Shown here: positions 29,182 to 37,175 of the stretch, one piece after another
Position numbering within the stretch: the first letter of the stretch is position 1
How the letters are laid out: each line of letters opens with the position of its first letter
Origin: RH-AL1 sp965277735
GTDB taxonomy: Bacteria; Pseudomonadota; Alphaproteobacteria; Rhizobiales; Beijerinckiaceae
Assembly (NCBI GenBank): GCA_965277735.1
Contig: CBDIDO010000003.1
Coordinates: 1,736,001 to 1,800,000, forward strand
DNA: 64,000 nucleotides
Direction: 5' to 3'
Position numbers and translations under genes: made by a program
The notes under the pieces: generated by a model
Seen by the model: the letters and a program-made list of their open reading frames with translations, nothing else
What the model was told of the DNA's origin: nothing
Database searches by the model: none

Positions 29182-30021
29182 ATGACTCTCGTCATGAACC
29201 GCTACGGCAAGAGCCGCGTGCGCGTGATGCGGATCAAGCGGGACACGCCGCGCCACGAGGCGCGCGAGCTGACGGTCGAGGCGATCATCGAGGGTGACTT
29301 CGGTAAGGCCTATACGGCGGCCGACAATTCGTCGTCGGTCTCGACCGATACGACCAAGAACCTCATCAACGTCGTCGCGCACGACAATCTCGACGCGCCG
29401 ACCGAGCTGTTCTGCAAGGCGGTGGCGGAGCGCTTCTTCCACGACTATCCGCAGGTCGAGAAATGCACGGTGACGGCGAAGGAGACGAAATGGTCGCGGC
29501 TCGTCTTCGACGGCGAGGAGCATCCGCACGCCTTCACGCAGGACTCGAACGGCAAGCCGTTCGCCATCGTCACCGCGACGCGCGGCGCGCACAAGACCGT
29601 CTCCGGCATCGAGGGCTACACGATCCTGAAGACGACGGAATCGGGTTGGGCCAATTTCTACAAGGACCCGCTCACGACGATCCCCGAAGCCACCGACCGC
29701 ATGGCGTCGACGAGCCTCATCGCCTCCTGGGACTGGACCAAGGACCCGGCCGACTTCCCCGCGACCAACACGACGATCCTCGACACGATGATCAAGGTCT
29801 TCGCGACCACCTATTCGAGCAGCATGCAGGACTCGCTCTATCGCATGGGCACGGCGGCGCTCGAGGCGGTGCCGGAGATCGCGACGGTCTCGCTCGCTGC
29901 GCCGAACAAGCATTATCTGCCGATGAGCCTCAAGGCGTTCGACCGCCCGTTCGCCGGCACCATGTTCCTGCCGACCGACGAGCCGCACGGGCAGATCGAA
30001 TGCATCGTCGGGCGGGGGTGA
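29182..30021 (+). CDS. uox: Urate oxidase (uricase)
   Basis: Cofactor-free oxidation of urate to 5-hydroxyisourate and peroxide. The 279 residues contain STDTTKNLINVVAHDN (catalytic Thr region), the TVTAKETKWSRLVFDGEEHP strand and AAPNKHYLPMSLKAF with the catalytic His. The length is typical for bacterial uricase, and it lacks the extra N-terminal decarboxylase of B. subtilis PucL, which is encoded by the next gene. The ATG at 29182 is preceded by a purine-rich GAGAAGGAG. It is a 13-base gap from uraD. Confidence 0.98.
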   Translation: MTLVMNRYGKSRVRVMRIKRDTPRHEARELTVEAIIEGDFGKAYTAADNSSSVSTDTTKNLINVVAHDNLDAPTELFCKAVAERFFHDYPQVEKCTVTAKETKWSRLVFDGEEHPHAFTQDSNGKPFAIVTATRGAHKTVSGIEGYTILKTTESGWANFYKDPLTTIPEATDRMASTSLIASWDWTKDPADFPATNTTILDTMIKVFATTYSSSMQDSLYRMGTAALEAVPEIATVSLAAPNKHYLPMSLKAFDRPFAGTMFLPTDEPHGQIECIVGRG

Positions 30022-30034
30022 GCGAGGCCGCAGC

Positions 30035-30544
30035 GTGACGCCCGCCGCGCTCGCCGCGCTCGATCACGCCGGCTTCATGGCCGCCTTCGGCGAGATCTTC
30101 GAGCATTCGCCGTGGATCGCCGAGGGCGCGTGGCGGTACGCGCCGTTTCATTCGTTCGAAGCCCTGCATCAGGCGATGACCGGCGTTCTCGATGCCGCGG
30201 GGCCGGAGGCCGCGGTCGCGCTGGTGCGCGCCCACCCCGATCTCGCCGGCAAGGCGGCGCTCGCGGGCGACATCGCGCCGGAATCGCGCGTCGAGCAAAA
30301 GGCCTCCGGCCTCTCCAGCCTGACGGCGGAGGAGCACGCGCGCTTCACGCGGCTGAACGACGCCTACAAGCAAAAATTTGGGTTTCCGTTCGTGATGGCG
30401 GTGCGCAAGAGCGGCAAGGAGGCGATCCTCGCGGCGTTCGAGGAGCGGCTCGAAAACGACGAGCCGGCCGAGCTGGCGCGCGCGATCGGCGAGATCAAGA
30501 CGATCGGCCGGCTGCGGCTGGAGGCGATCGCCGCGGCGCCGTGA
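30035..30544 (+). CDS. uraD: OHCU decarboxylase
   Basis: Converts 2-oxo-4-hydroxy-4-carboxy-5-ureidoimidazoline to S-allantoin, the third step of urate breakdown. The 169 residues have the conserved ARAHPDLAGKAA-like VRAHPDLAGKAALAGD region and SSLTAEEHARFTRLNDAYKQ followed by KFGFPFVMAVR, the substrate pocket. The start codon is GTG at 30035, 13 bases after the uricase stop. The product feeds the allantoinase PuuE encoded at 37 kb. Confidence 0.97.
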   Translation: MTPAALAALDHAGFMAAFGEIFEHSPWIAEGAWRYAPFHSFEALHQAMTGVLDAAGPEAAVALVRAHPDLAGKAALAGDIAPESRVEQKASGLSSLTAEEHARFTRLNDAYKQKFGFPFVMAVRKSGKEAILAAFEERLENDEPAELARAIGEIKTIGRLRLEAIAAAP

Positions 30545-30593
30545 GGGGCGTACGGCCTGGGAATTGCTGAGCTTGGCGCACTGGGAGCGCCCC

Positions 30594-31269
30594 ATGCCGC
30601 AATCTTGCTCCATCGACGCCAAGCCGTATCCGCTGACCCTCGATCTCGCCCGCTGCGCGCTCGTGATCATCGACATGCAGCGCGACTTCATCGAGCCGGG
30701 CGGCTTCGGCGCCATGCTCGGCAACGACGTCGAGCAACTGCGCCGGACGATCGAGCCGAACCGGCGCCTGCTCGCCGCGTGGCGCGCTGCCGGGTTGTTT
30801 GCAATCCATACCCGCGAGGGCCATCGCAGCGACCTCTCCGACCTGCCGCCGGCGAAGAAGATCCGCGGGCAGGGCAAGATCTCGATCGGCGACGAAGGGC
30901 CGATGGGGCGCATCCTCATCCGCGGCGAGCCCGGCCACGACATCATCGCCGAGCTGAAGCCGGCGCCCGGCGAGCCGGTGATCGACAAGCCCGGCAAGGG
31001 CGCGTTCTTCGCCACCGACCTGCAGGCGATCCTCCAGCATCGTGGCATCACGCAGCTCGTGGTCACCGGCGTCACGACCGAGGTCTGCGTCAACACCACC
31101 GTGCGCGAGGCCAACGACCGCGGCTACGAATGCCTCGTCGTGTCGGATTGCTGCGGCTCGTACTTCCCCGAGTTCCACGAGACGGCACTGAAGATGATCG
31201 TCGCGCATCTTCGGCTGGGTGGCGCCGTCCGACATGGTCATCGCGGCCGTCGAGAGCGCGACGAGATGA
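30594..31269 (+). pseudogene. Isochorismatase-family hydrolase, frameshifted into the following permease
   Basis: A cysteine hydrolase of the isochorismatase family: Asp in VIIDMQRDF, Lys in KPGKGAF and catalytic Cys in TGVTTEVCVNTT. Near 31206 the frame breaks. The alternative frame gives IFGWVAPSDMVIAAVESATR and a stop at 31267-31269, a family-like ending, while the original frame reads on into the permease to 32891. An 8-base loss (expected GCGCAGGGCGGCATC, present GCGCATC) would explain it. The sequence therefore reads either as a broken enzyme or as an unusual 766-residue fusion. The substrate is unknown. In this operon it may cleave a ureido compound or take the place of HpxW. The start is ATG at 30594. 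Confidence 0.8.
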
Positions 31270-31304
31270 TCGAAGCTTACGCACCAAACGACCCGGAGAC
31301 GACG

Positions 31305-32891
31305 ATGACGACGGCAGCCGCCGACAGCCGACCGAAGCTCTGGGTCCCCGGCGACTGGAACGCCTTCTTCGGCTTCGGCACGAACATCCTGGTCAACCTG
31401 CTCGTCCTCACGGGCCTGCTGCGCTTCGTGCTCAAGATGCCCGACGACATCGTCTTCGGCCGCATCCTGCCGGCGACGGGCCTGATGCTCTGCCTCTCCA
31501 CCGTCTACTACGCCTTCCTCGCCTATCGTCTCGCCGAGAAGACCGGCCGCGACGACGTCTGCGCGCTGCCATCCGGCATCAGCGTGCCGCACATGTTCGT
31601 GGTGGTCTTCGTCGTGATGCTGCCGATCCTCGGCAAGACCGGCGATCCGATCAAGGCCTGGGAGGCCGGACTCACCTGGGTCTTCGTGCAGAGCTTCGTG
31701 CTGATGGCGGGCGGCTTCATCGCGCCGGTCATCCGCCGCATCACGCCGCGCGCGGCGCTGCTCGGCTCGCTCGCCGGCATCTCGATCACCTTCATCTCGA
31801 TGAGCCCGTCGCTGCAGATGTTCATGACGCCGGTGATCGGGCTGACCTGCTTCGCGATCATCCTCGGCAGCTGGCTCGGCGGCGTGCGCTATTTCGGTGG
31901 CGTCCCCGGCGGCCTGGTCGCGATCGCCGTTGGAACAATCCTCGCCTGGGGCTCCAACTTCTTCGGGCTGGGCTACGGCGGCCTGACGCTGGCCGGCCTC
32001 TCCGGCTCGCTGGCGCGCGTCGGCTTCTCCGTGCCGATCCCGGCGGTGGGGCACGTGTTCTCGGGCTTCCAGTTCCTCAGCGTGATCCTCGTCACCGCGA
32101 TTCCGTTCGGCATCTACGATCTCGTCGAAGCCATGGACAACGTCGAGAGCGCCGCGGCGGCCGGCGATTCCTTCCCGACGACGCGGGTGCTGACCGCCGA
32201 CGGCATCATCAGCCTGATCGGCTGCTGCATGGGCAACCCGTTCATCAACGCCGTCTACATCGGCCATCCCGGCTGGAAGGCGATGGGCGGGCGCATCGGC
32301 TATTCGGCGGCGACCGGCGTGTTCGTCCTGGTCATGTGCCTGCTCGGCATCGTCGCCTTCATGACGGCGCTGATCCCCGTCGTCGCGATCCTGCCGATCC
32401 TGCTTTACATCGGCATGCTGATCGGCTCGCAGGCGTTCCAGGAGACGCCGCACAGCCACGCGCCGGCGATCATCCTGGCGATGATCCCGCAGATCGCCAA
32501 CTGGGGTCGCACGATGATCGACGGCGCGCTCGGCGCCGCCGGCACCAGCGTCGCGGCGATCGGCGCCGACAAGCTCGCGACGAAGGGCGTGCTCTACGAC
32601 GGGCTCGTCACGATGGGCGGCGGTGCGACGCTGGCCGGCATCATCCTCGGCTCGGTCGCCGTCTTCATCATCGAGCGGGCGTTCGAGAAGGCGGCGGCCT
32701 TCGCGCTGGCCGGCGCGGTGCTCACCTTCTTCGGCCTGATCCACGCGGAGGCGATCGGCATCGGCAAGACGCCGACCGTGGCGGTGAGCTACCTCCTCGT
32801 CTCGGCGCTGTTGATGGCGGTCGCCAAATTGGGCACCGTGAGCGAGCCGGTCGCCGCGCCGGTCGAGCACGGAGCAAGCGAGCCCGCATGA
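31305..32891 (+). CDS. NCS2-like membrane permease (putative purine/ureide transporter)
   Basis: A 528-residue integral membrane protein. The ATG at 31305 (MTTAAADSRPKLWVPGDWNA) has GGAG upstream, which argues it is a separate start. The protein has about 12 hydrophobic segments. Motifs resemble the AzgA/NCS2 superfamily: SGISVPHMFVVVFVVMLPIL, GIYDLVEAMDNVESAAAAGD and SLIGCCMGNPFINAVYIGHP. It sits in the urate operon, directly before hpxX, with its stop overlapping the hpxX start by 4 bases (ATGA). The substrate may be urate, allantoin or another ureide; this is inferred from the neighbours only. Confidence 0.85.
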   Translation: MTTAAADSRPKLWVPGDWNAFFGFGTNILVNLLVLTGLLRFVLKMPDDIVFGRILPATGLMLCLSTVYYAFLAYRLAEKTGRDDVCALPSGISVPHMFVVVFVVMLPILGKTGDPIKAWEAGLTWVFVQSFVLMAGGFIAPVIRRITPRAALLGSLAGISITFISMSPSLQMFMTPVIGLTCFAIILGSWLGGVRYFGGVPGGLVAIAVGTILAWGSNFFGLGYGGLTLAGLSGSLARVGFSVPIPAVGHVFSGFQFLSVILVTAIPFGIYDLVEAMDNVESAAAAGDSFPTTRVLTADGIISLIGCCMGNPFINAVYIGHPGWKAMGGRIGYSAATGVFVLVMCLLGIVAFMTALIPVVAILPILLYIGMLIGSQAFQETPHSHAPAIILAMIPQIANWGRTMIDGALGAAGTSVAAIGADKLATKGVLYDGLVTMGGGATLAGIILGSVAVFIIERAFEKAAAFALAGAVLTFFGLIHAEAIGIGKTPTVAVSYLLVSALLMAVAKLGTVSEPVAAPVEHGASEPA

Positions 32892-33064
32892 CGCCATCCG
32901 AGACCTATCTCGACGCCGCGCTGGCGTTGCAGGGCCTGCCGATCGCCCCGGACTGGCGCGCCGGCGTGCTCGCGCATTTCGAGGCCATCGCGAAGGCGGC
33001 CGCGCTCGTCCTGGCCGTGCCGCTCGACGACGAGGTCGAGGCGGCGCCGATCTACACGCCGTGA
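32888..33064 (+). CDS. AtzG/HpxX-like small amidase subunit (DUF4089)
   Basis: Small partner of the amidase encoded next. The 58 residues start MTPSETYLDAALALQGLPIA at 32888 and contain the ALQGLPIAPDWRAGVLAHFE segment typical of DUF4089. These proteins are GatC-like and stabilise AtzE-type amidases. The start overlaps the permease stop (ATGA) and its stop overlaps the amidase start (GTGA), so three genes are tightly coupled. In Klebsiella the equivalent is HpxX of the oxalurate operon. Confidence 0.85.
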   Translation: MTPSETYLDAALALQGLPIAPDWRAGVLAHFEAIAKAAALVLAVPLDDEVEAAPIYTP

Positions 33065-34440
33065 GCACGGCTGCCGCAACCGCCGCCGCTGTTCGCGCCG
33101 GCGAGACCTCCGTCCGCGCCGTCGTCGAAGCGACGCTGGCGCGTATCGAGCAGGTCGATCCGCGCGTCGGTGCCTTCACCGACGTCACGGCGGCGCGCGC
33201 CCTCGCGCGGGCGGATGCGCTCGACGCGCGGCGCGCCGCCGGCGAAGACCTGGGGCCGCTCGCCGGCGTGCCGTTCGCCGTGAAGAACCTCATCGACATT
33301 GCCGGCCTGCCGACCCGCGCCGGCTCGAAGATCAACCGCGAGCGTGCGCCCGCACTGCGCGACGGAGCCCTGGTCCGCAAGCTCGAGGCGGCCGGCGCCG
33401 TCCTCGTCGGCGGCCTGAACATGGGCGAGTACGCCTATGATTTCACCGGCGAAAACGTCCACGACGGGCCGTCCCGCAACCCGCATGACCTGGGCCATAT
33501 GAGCGGCGGCTCGTCGGGCGGCTCCGGCGCGGCGATCGCGGCCGGGCTCGTGCCGCTGGCGCTCGGCTCCGACACTAACGGCTCGATCCGCGTACCCTCG
33601 GCCTTCTGCGGCACCTTCGGTTTGAAGCCGACCTACGGGCGCCTCAGCCGCGCCGGCAGCTTCCCGTTCGTCGCCAGCCTCGATCATCTCGGCCCTTTTG
33701 CCTCTAATGTCGGCGACCTCGCGCTGTCCTACGACGCGATGCAGGGCGCCGATCCCGACGATCCGCATCTCGCCGGACGTCCGATCGAGCTTGCGTTGCC
33801 ATCGTTGGACCAGGGCATCGCCGGGCTGCGCATCGCCGTCGCCGACGGCTATTTCGAGCGCGCCGCCGACGCCGATGCGCGGGTGGCTGTCCGCAAGGTG
33901 GCCGAAGCGCTCGGCGTGACGCGGCGCGTGACGATTCTGCAAGCCGCGGAGGCGCGCGCCGCCGCCTACGTGATCACGGCCGCCGAAGGCGCCGCCTTGC
34001 ATCGCGAGCGGCTGCAGACGCGGGCCATCGACTTCGATCCCGCGGTGCGGGACCGGCTGCTTGCCGGCGCGGCGATCCCGGCGGGTTGGGTCGAGCGCGC
34101 CCAGAACTTCAGGCGCGTGTTCCGCGATGCGGTTCGCACGCTCTACGAGGAGGTCGACATCATCCTTGCGCCCTCGACGCCGTGCCGTGCGCCGCGGATC
34201 GGCCAGGCCACAATCGTCATCGATGGCGCGACGGTGCCGGCGCGCCCCAACATCGGCCTGTTCACGCAGCCGATCTCCTTCATCGGCCTTCCTGTCGCGG
34301 CCGTGCCGGTCTGGATCGACGCCGGCCTGCCGCTCGGCGTGCAGGTGATCGCCGCCCCTTGGCGCGAGGCCGACGCGCTGCGCGTCGCGCGCGCGCTGGA
34401 GCTGATGTCCGTCGCCACCGCAAGGATCGCCGCGCTATGA
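33061..34440 (+). CDS. AtzE/HpxY family amidohydrolase
   Basis: Amidase-signature enzyme of 459 residues with the Lys-Ser-Ser triad: Lys in FAVKNLIDIAG near residue 80, cis-Ser and Ser in GHMSGGSSGGSGAAIAAG near residue 145. It starts at GTG 33061. AtzE proteins hydrolyse 1-carboxybiuret, while HpxY of Klebsiella acts in oxalurate breakdown. The adjacent hpxX- and hpxZ-type genes and the uric-acid setting favour the oxalurate role. A carboxybiuret or related ureide substrate cannot be excluded. Confidence 0.88.
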   Translation: MSTAAATAAAVRAGETSVRAVVEATLARIEQVDPRVGAFTDVTAARALARADALDARRAAGEDLGPLAGVPFAVKNLIDIAGLPTRAGSKINRERAPALRDGALVRKLEAAGAVLVGGLNMGEYAYDFTGENVHDGPSRNPHDLGHMSGGSSGGSGAAIAAGLVPLALGSDTNGSIRVPSAFCGTFGLKPTYGRLSRAGSFPFVASLDHLGPFASNVGDLALSYDAMQGADPDDPHLAGRPIELALPSLDQGIAGLRIAVADGYFERAADADARVAVRKVAEALGVTRRVTILQAAEARAAAYVITAAEGAALHRERLQTRAIDFDPAVRDRLLAGAAIPAGWVERAQNFRRVFRDAVRTLYEEVDIILAPSTPCRAPRIGQATIVIDGATVPARPNIGLFTQPISFIGLPVAAVPVWIDAGLPLGVQVIAAPWREADALRVARALELMSVATARIAAL

Positions 34441-34453
34441 TGGAGATCGGCTG

Positions 34454-34828
34454 ATGGACATCGACTTCCCGGACGTGAAGGCCGAGGTCGAGGCCGTCTT
34501 CGCGGCTTACGAGAAAGCTCTGGTCTCGAACGATGTCGCGACCCTGGAAGCGCTCTTCTGGGACAATCCGCGCACCATCCGCTACGGCGGCGGGGAAAAC
34601 CTCTACGGCATGAGCGCGATCCGCGCCTTTCGCCGAAACCGCGCGCCCATCGGGCTCGCACGCGACCTCTCACAAACGGTGATCACCACCTACGGCCGCG
34701 ACATGGCGACCTGCATGACGCTGTTCTCGCGTCAGCCGGGCCGCATCGGCCGCCAGAGCCAGACCTGGGTGCGCTTTCCCGAAGGCTGGAAGGTCGTCGC
34801 CGCGCATGTCAGCGAGATCGATGGCTGA
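34454..34828 (+). CDS. hpxZ: HpxZ-like protein (oxalurate catabolism, DUF3225)
   Basis: A 124-residue SnoaL/NTF2-like protein. It starts MDIDFPDVKAEVEAVFAAYE at 34454, and the middle LFWDNPRTIRYGGGENLYGM and GRIGRQSQTWVRFPEGWKVV are typical of HpxZ. In Klebsiella, hpxW-X-Y-Z degrade oxalurate; the exact role of HpxZ is not known. Here the X, Y and Z genes are consecutive and W is absent. It is the last gene of the plus-strand urate operon and is convergent with the racemase gene, only 11 bases away. Confidence 0.88.
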   Translation: MDIDFPDVKAEVEAVFAAYEKALVSNDVATLEALFWDNPRTIRYGGGENLYGMSAIRAFRRNRAPIGLARDLSQTVITTYGRDMATCMTLFSRQPGRIGRQSQTWVRFPEGWKVVAAHVSEIDG

Positions 34829-34839
34829 CGGCCTAGAAC

Positions 34840-35550
34840 TCAGGTCCGAAACGCTTTCGTGAGCGGGAACGCGTAATCCCCGCGCTTGCTCGTCGCGAGG
34901 CCGAGCCCGGCGAGCGCCTCGGCGAGCTTCACGGCCGCCGACACGCTCTCGATCACCGGGACGCCGAGCTTGCTCGAGAGATCGGCGGCGAGGTCGGTCA
35001 TGCCGGCGCAGCCGAGCACGATGGCGCCGCTGCGGTCCTCTTCGAGCGCGCGGCGGCATTCGGCGAGCAGGCGATCCGCCGCGCCGGAGGCGGGATCGTG
35101 CAGGTCGAGCACGGCGACGTCGATCGCGCGCACGCGGCGGCAGATGCGTTCCGTGCCGTAGGTCAAGGCGAGATGCTCGGCGATGACGATGGTGCGCGCC
35201 AGTGTCGTGACGACGCTGAAATGCGTGGCGACGAGGCTCGCCAGATGCATGCTCGCCTCGGCGATGCCGACCACCGGCGCGCGGGCGACCTCGCGCGCGG
35301 CGCGCAGGCCGGGATCGCCGAAACAGGCGATGACATGGCCGTCGCAGCCCTCGGCCTCGCCCGCGCGGATCGCCTCGATCACGCCCGGCACCGCCATCGC
35401 CTCGTCGAGGTGGCCCTCGATCGAGGCCGGACCCCGCAGCGAGGTGCGCGCGACGATCTCGGTGCCCGGTGCGGCGCAAGCTCGCGCGGCGGCCGCGATC
35501 GTCGCGGTCATCGACGCGCTGGTGTTCGGATTGACGACGTTGATGCGCAT
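34840..35550 (-). CDS. hpxA: Asp/Glu racemase family protein, probable allantoin racemase (HpxA-like)
   Basis: Interconverts allantoin enantiomers, or a related hydantoin. The 236 residues start MRINVVNPNTSASMTATIAA at 35550 and carry the two catalytic cysteines: HVIACFGDPGLR near residue 78 and AIVLGCAGMTDLAADL near residue 180. The longer frame upstream overlaps allA and is not used. The start overlaps the allA stop by one base. Its place between allA and the urate operon supports allantoin rather than glutamate as substrate. Hydantoin racemase is the alternative. Confidence 0.82.
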   Translation of the reverse strand: MRINVVNPNTSASMTATIAAAARACAAPGTEIVARTSLRGPASIEGHLDEAMAVPGVIEAIRAGEAEGCDGHVIACFGDPGLRAAREVARAPVVGIAEASMHLASLVATHFSVVTTLARTIVIAEHLALTYGTERICRRVRAIDVAVLDLHDPASGAADRLLAECRRALEEDRSGAIVLGCAGMTDLAADLSSKLGVPVIESVSAAVKLAEALAGLGLATSKRGDYAFPLTKAFRT

Positions 35551-36047
35551 CAGACCGGCGCCTCGATGGCGATCGTGCGCGCGGGGAACGCGACCTCCTC
35601 GCAATTGTCGCCGGGCCCGTCGCGGTCGACGACGAGGAAATCCTGCTGCGGCACCAGGATCAGCAGCGGATGGTGCCAGGCGCCGACGGCATAGTTCACG
35701 CCCTGATCGCCACGGGCGCGGAAGCAGCGAAGCATCGGGCTGCCAGCTTCGACGTGGCCGACGACGACGAGCCAGTCGGCCGCCTGCAGCGGGAAGAAGC
35801 TTTGCGAGCCGAGCGGATGGCGCTCCAGCATCGCGACCGCGAGCGGAAACGGCCGTCGGCGCCCCGCGAAGATCGAGATGATCGGGCGACCCCCGCCACC
35901 CGCGACGTCGACGCCCGCGAGCGCGTGCAGGCGGTCAGTGGTGCCGTCGTTGATGATTCGGATCGCGGCGCCATCGCGCTCGATGACCTCGCCCCACGGC
36001 GCGAAGGCCGCCTTGGTCAGCGGCTCGATTGCGAGCGCGTCCCTCAC
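35550..36047 (-). CDS. allA: Ureidoglycolate lyase
   Basis: Splits ureidoglycolate into glyoxylate and urea, the last step of allantoate breakdown here. The 165 residues have ISIFAGRRRPFPLAVAMLER, the HPLGSQSFFPL metal/substrate region and NYAVGAWHHPLLIL with conserved histidines. The start is GTG at 36047, overlapping the allantoicase stop by 3 bases (GTGA). Alc, allA and hpxA form one tightly packed minus-strand operon. Confidence 0.95.
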   Translation of the reverse strand: MRDALAIEPLTKAAFAPWGEVIERDGAAIRIINDGTTDRLHALAGVDVAGGGGRPIISIFAGRRRPFPLAVAMLERHPLGSQSFFPLQAADWLVVVGHVEAGSPMLRCFRARGDQGVNYAVGAWHHPLLILVPQQDFLVVDRDGPGDNCEEVAFPARTIAIEAPV

Positions 36048-37039
36048 GCGGGTTGGCCGAACACGCGGAAGCGCGAGATGCCGCCGTCTGGATGCATGTT
36101 GAGCCTGACGTGCGTCACCGGCTCGAGCGCCGCCAGCGCGCCGCCATCGAAGACGTGCACATGGTCCGCCAGCGTCGGCTGCGGCGCCATCAGGGTGGGC
36201 CAGAACATCGCCTGGCAGACGATCGCTTCATCGGTCCCCGGCGCCATATGGCCGGCCTGCACCGAGACCTCGTGCGGGAAATTGCCCTTGAAGTGGGCGG
36301 TGTCGACCTCGATGCGGGTGACGCGGCCGGACACGCCGAGCGCGATCACCATCCAGTCGTGGCCGGGCTCGCGGCGACGGCGCGTCTCCCAGCCGTCGCC
36401 CATGTCGCGGCCCCGGCCTTCCGTAAGGATCACCCAGGGGTCGCCGTAATGCGCGTCGCTGAAGCCGAGGATGCGGCCGCCGTAGCGCAGCGCGGAGAGC
36501 TCGATCTCGGCCCCGGACCCCAGTGCCGCGCGATCGAACACCGGCGTCCCGTAGGCGCGCAGACGCGCCACCCCACCGTCGGGGAAGATCGACAGGCGCA
36601 GCCAGCGTACCGGCGCGGCGTCCGCGACGGGCACGATGTGGCGGGCGCCGGGGCCGAGCGCGGTAGCCGGCACCAGCGGGCGCCAGTCGCTCGCATCCGT
36701 CGGCTCCTCGTCGCCGGCGCAGCCCTCGACCGAGGCGCCGGGCGGGTAGTTGCCGATGAAGAAGCGGGTGTCGATGTCGAGGAAGGCGAGCGAGCCGGGG
36801 ATGCCGAGGCGGACCAGGCACCAGTCGTGGCCGAGGCCGCGGCGGCGGCGCGTCTCCCAGCCGTCCATCCACTTGCCGTTCTCGTCGTATTTGTCGGCGA
36901 GGAAGACCGGCTCGGCATCCTGGATCAGACGCTCCCTGGCGCCGAAGAATTCGTCCGACGCGGCCTGCACGCGTGTGCCGAGGCGCGGCGAGGCGAGGTT
37001 CACCAGCCGTGCGAGCGCGGCCTCCGCCGGTTCGGTCAT
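36044..37039 (-). CDS. alc: Allantoicase
   Basis: Hydrolyses allantoate to ureidoglycolate and urea. The 331 residues show the expected internal duplication: DGWETRRRRGLGHDWCLVRL near residue 60 and DGWETRRRREPGHDWMVIAL near residue 220, each followed by a conserved asp/gly pattern (FFIGNYPPGASVEG; FKGNFPHEVSVQAG). I chose ATG 37039 (MTEPAEAALARLVNLASPRL); the longer open frame enters the divergent promoter region. Use of allantoicase plus lyase rather than allantoate amidohydrolase means urea is released. The gene is divergent from puuE, 136 bases apart. Confidence 0.96.
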   Translation of the reverse strand: MTEPAEAALARLVNLASPRLGTRVQAASDEFFGARERLIQDAEPVFLADKYDENGKWMDGWETRRRRGLGHDWCLVRLGIPGSLAFLDIDTRFFIGNYPPGASVEGCAGDEEPTDASDWRPLVPATALGPGARHIVPVADAAPVRWLRLSIFPDGGVARLRAYGTPVFDRAALGSGAEIELSALRYGGRILGFSDAHYGDPWVILTEGRGRDMGDGWETRRRREPGHDWMVIALGVSGRVTRIEVDTAHFKGNFPHEVSVQAGHMAPGTDEAIVCQAMFWPTLMAPQPTLADHVHVFDGGALAALEPVTHVRLNMHPDGGISRFRVFGQPA

Positions 37040-37175
37040 GGGCGCCTTTCGATTGATCCGCTCTGGGCTTAACAACACGCGTGCCAGCGTCGCAAGCCCG
37101 TCCGCGTGTGCGCTTGCTTGCGCGGGCGTCATGCGGTCTACCGGTGCCTTGCCGCCGCAGCGGCGAGAAGGACGC

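Noticed and set aside
30605..33064. An 819-residue frame overlapping the isochorismatase and permease genes
   Set aside because: It is Arg-rich and in a different frame from the recognisable proteins. Only its last part coincides with the real small amidase subunit.
30495..33422. A 975-residue antisense frame over the urate operon
   Set aside because: Composed of Arg/Asp/His-rich shadow sequence with no domain; the plus-strand genes are clear.
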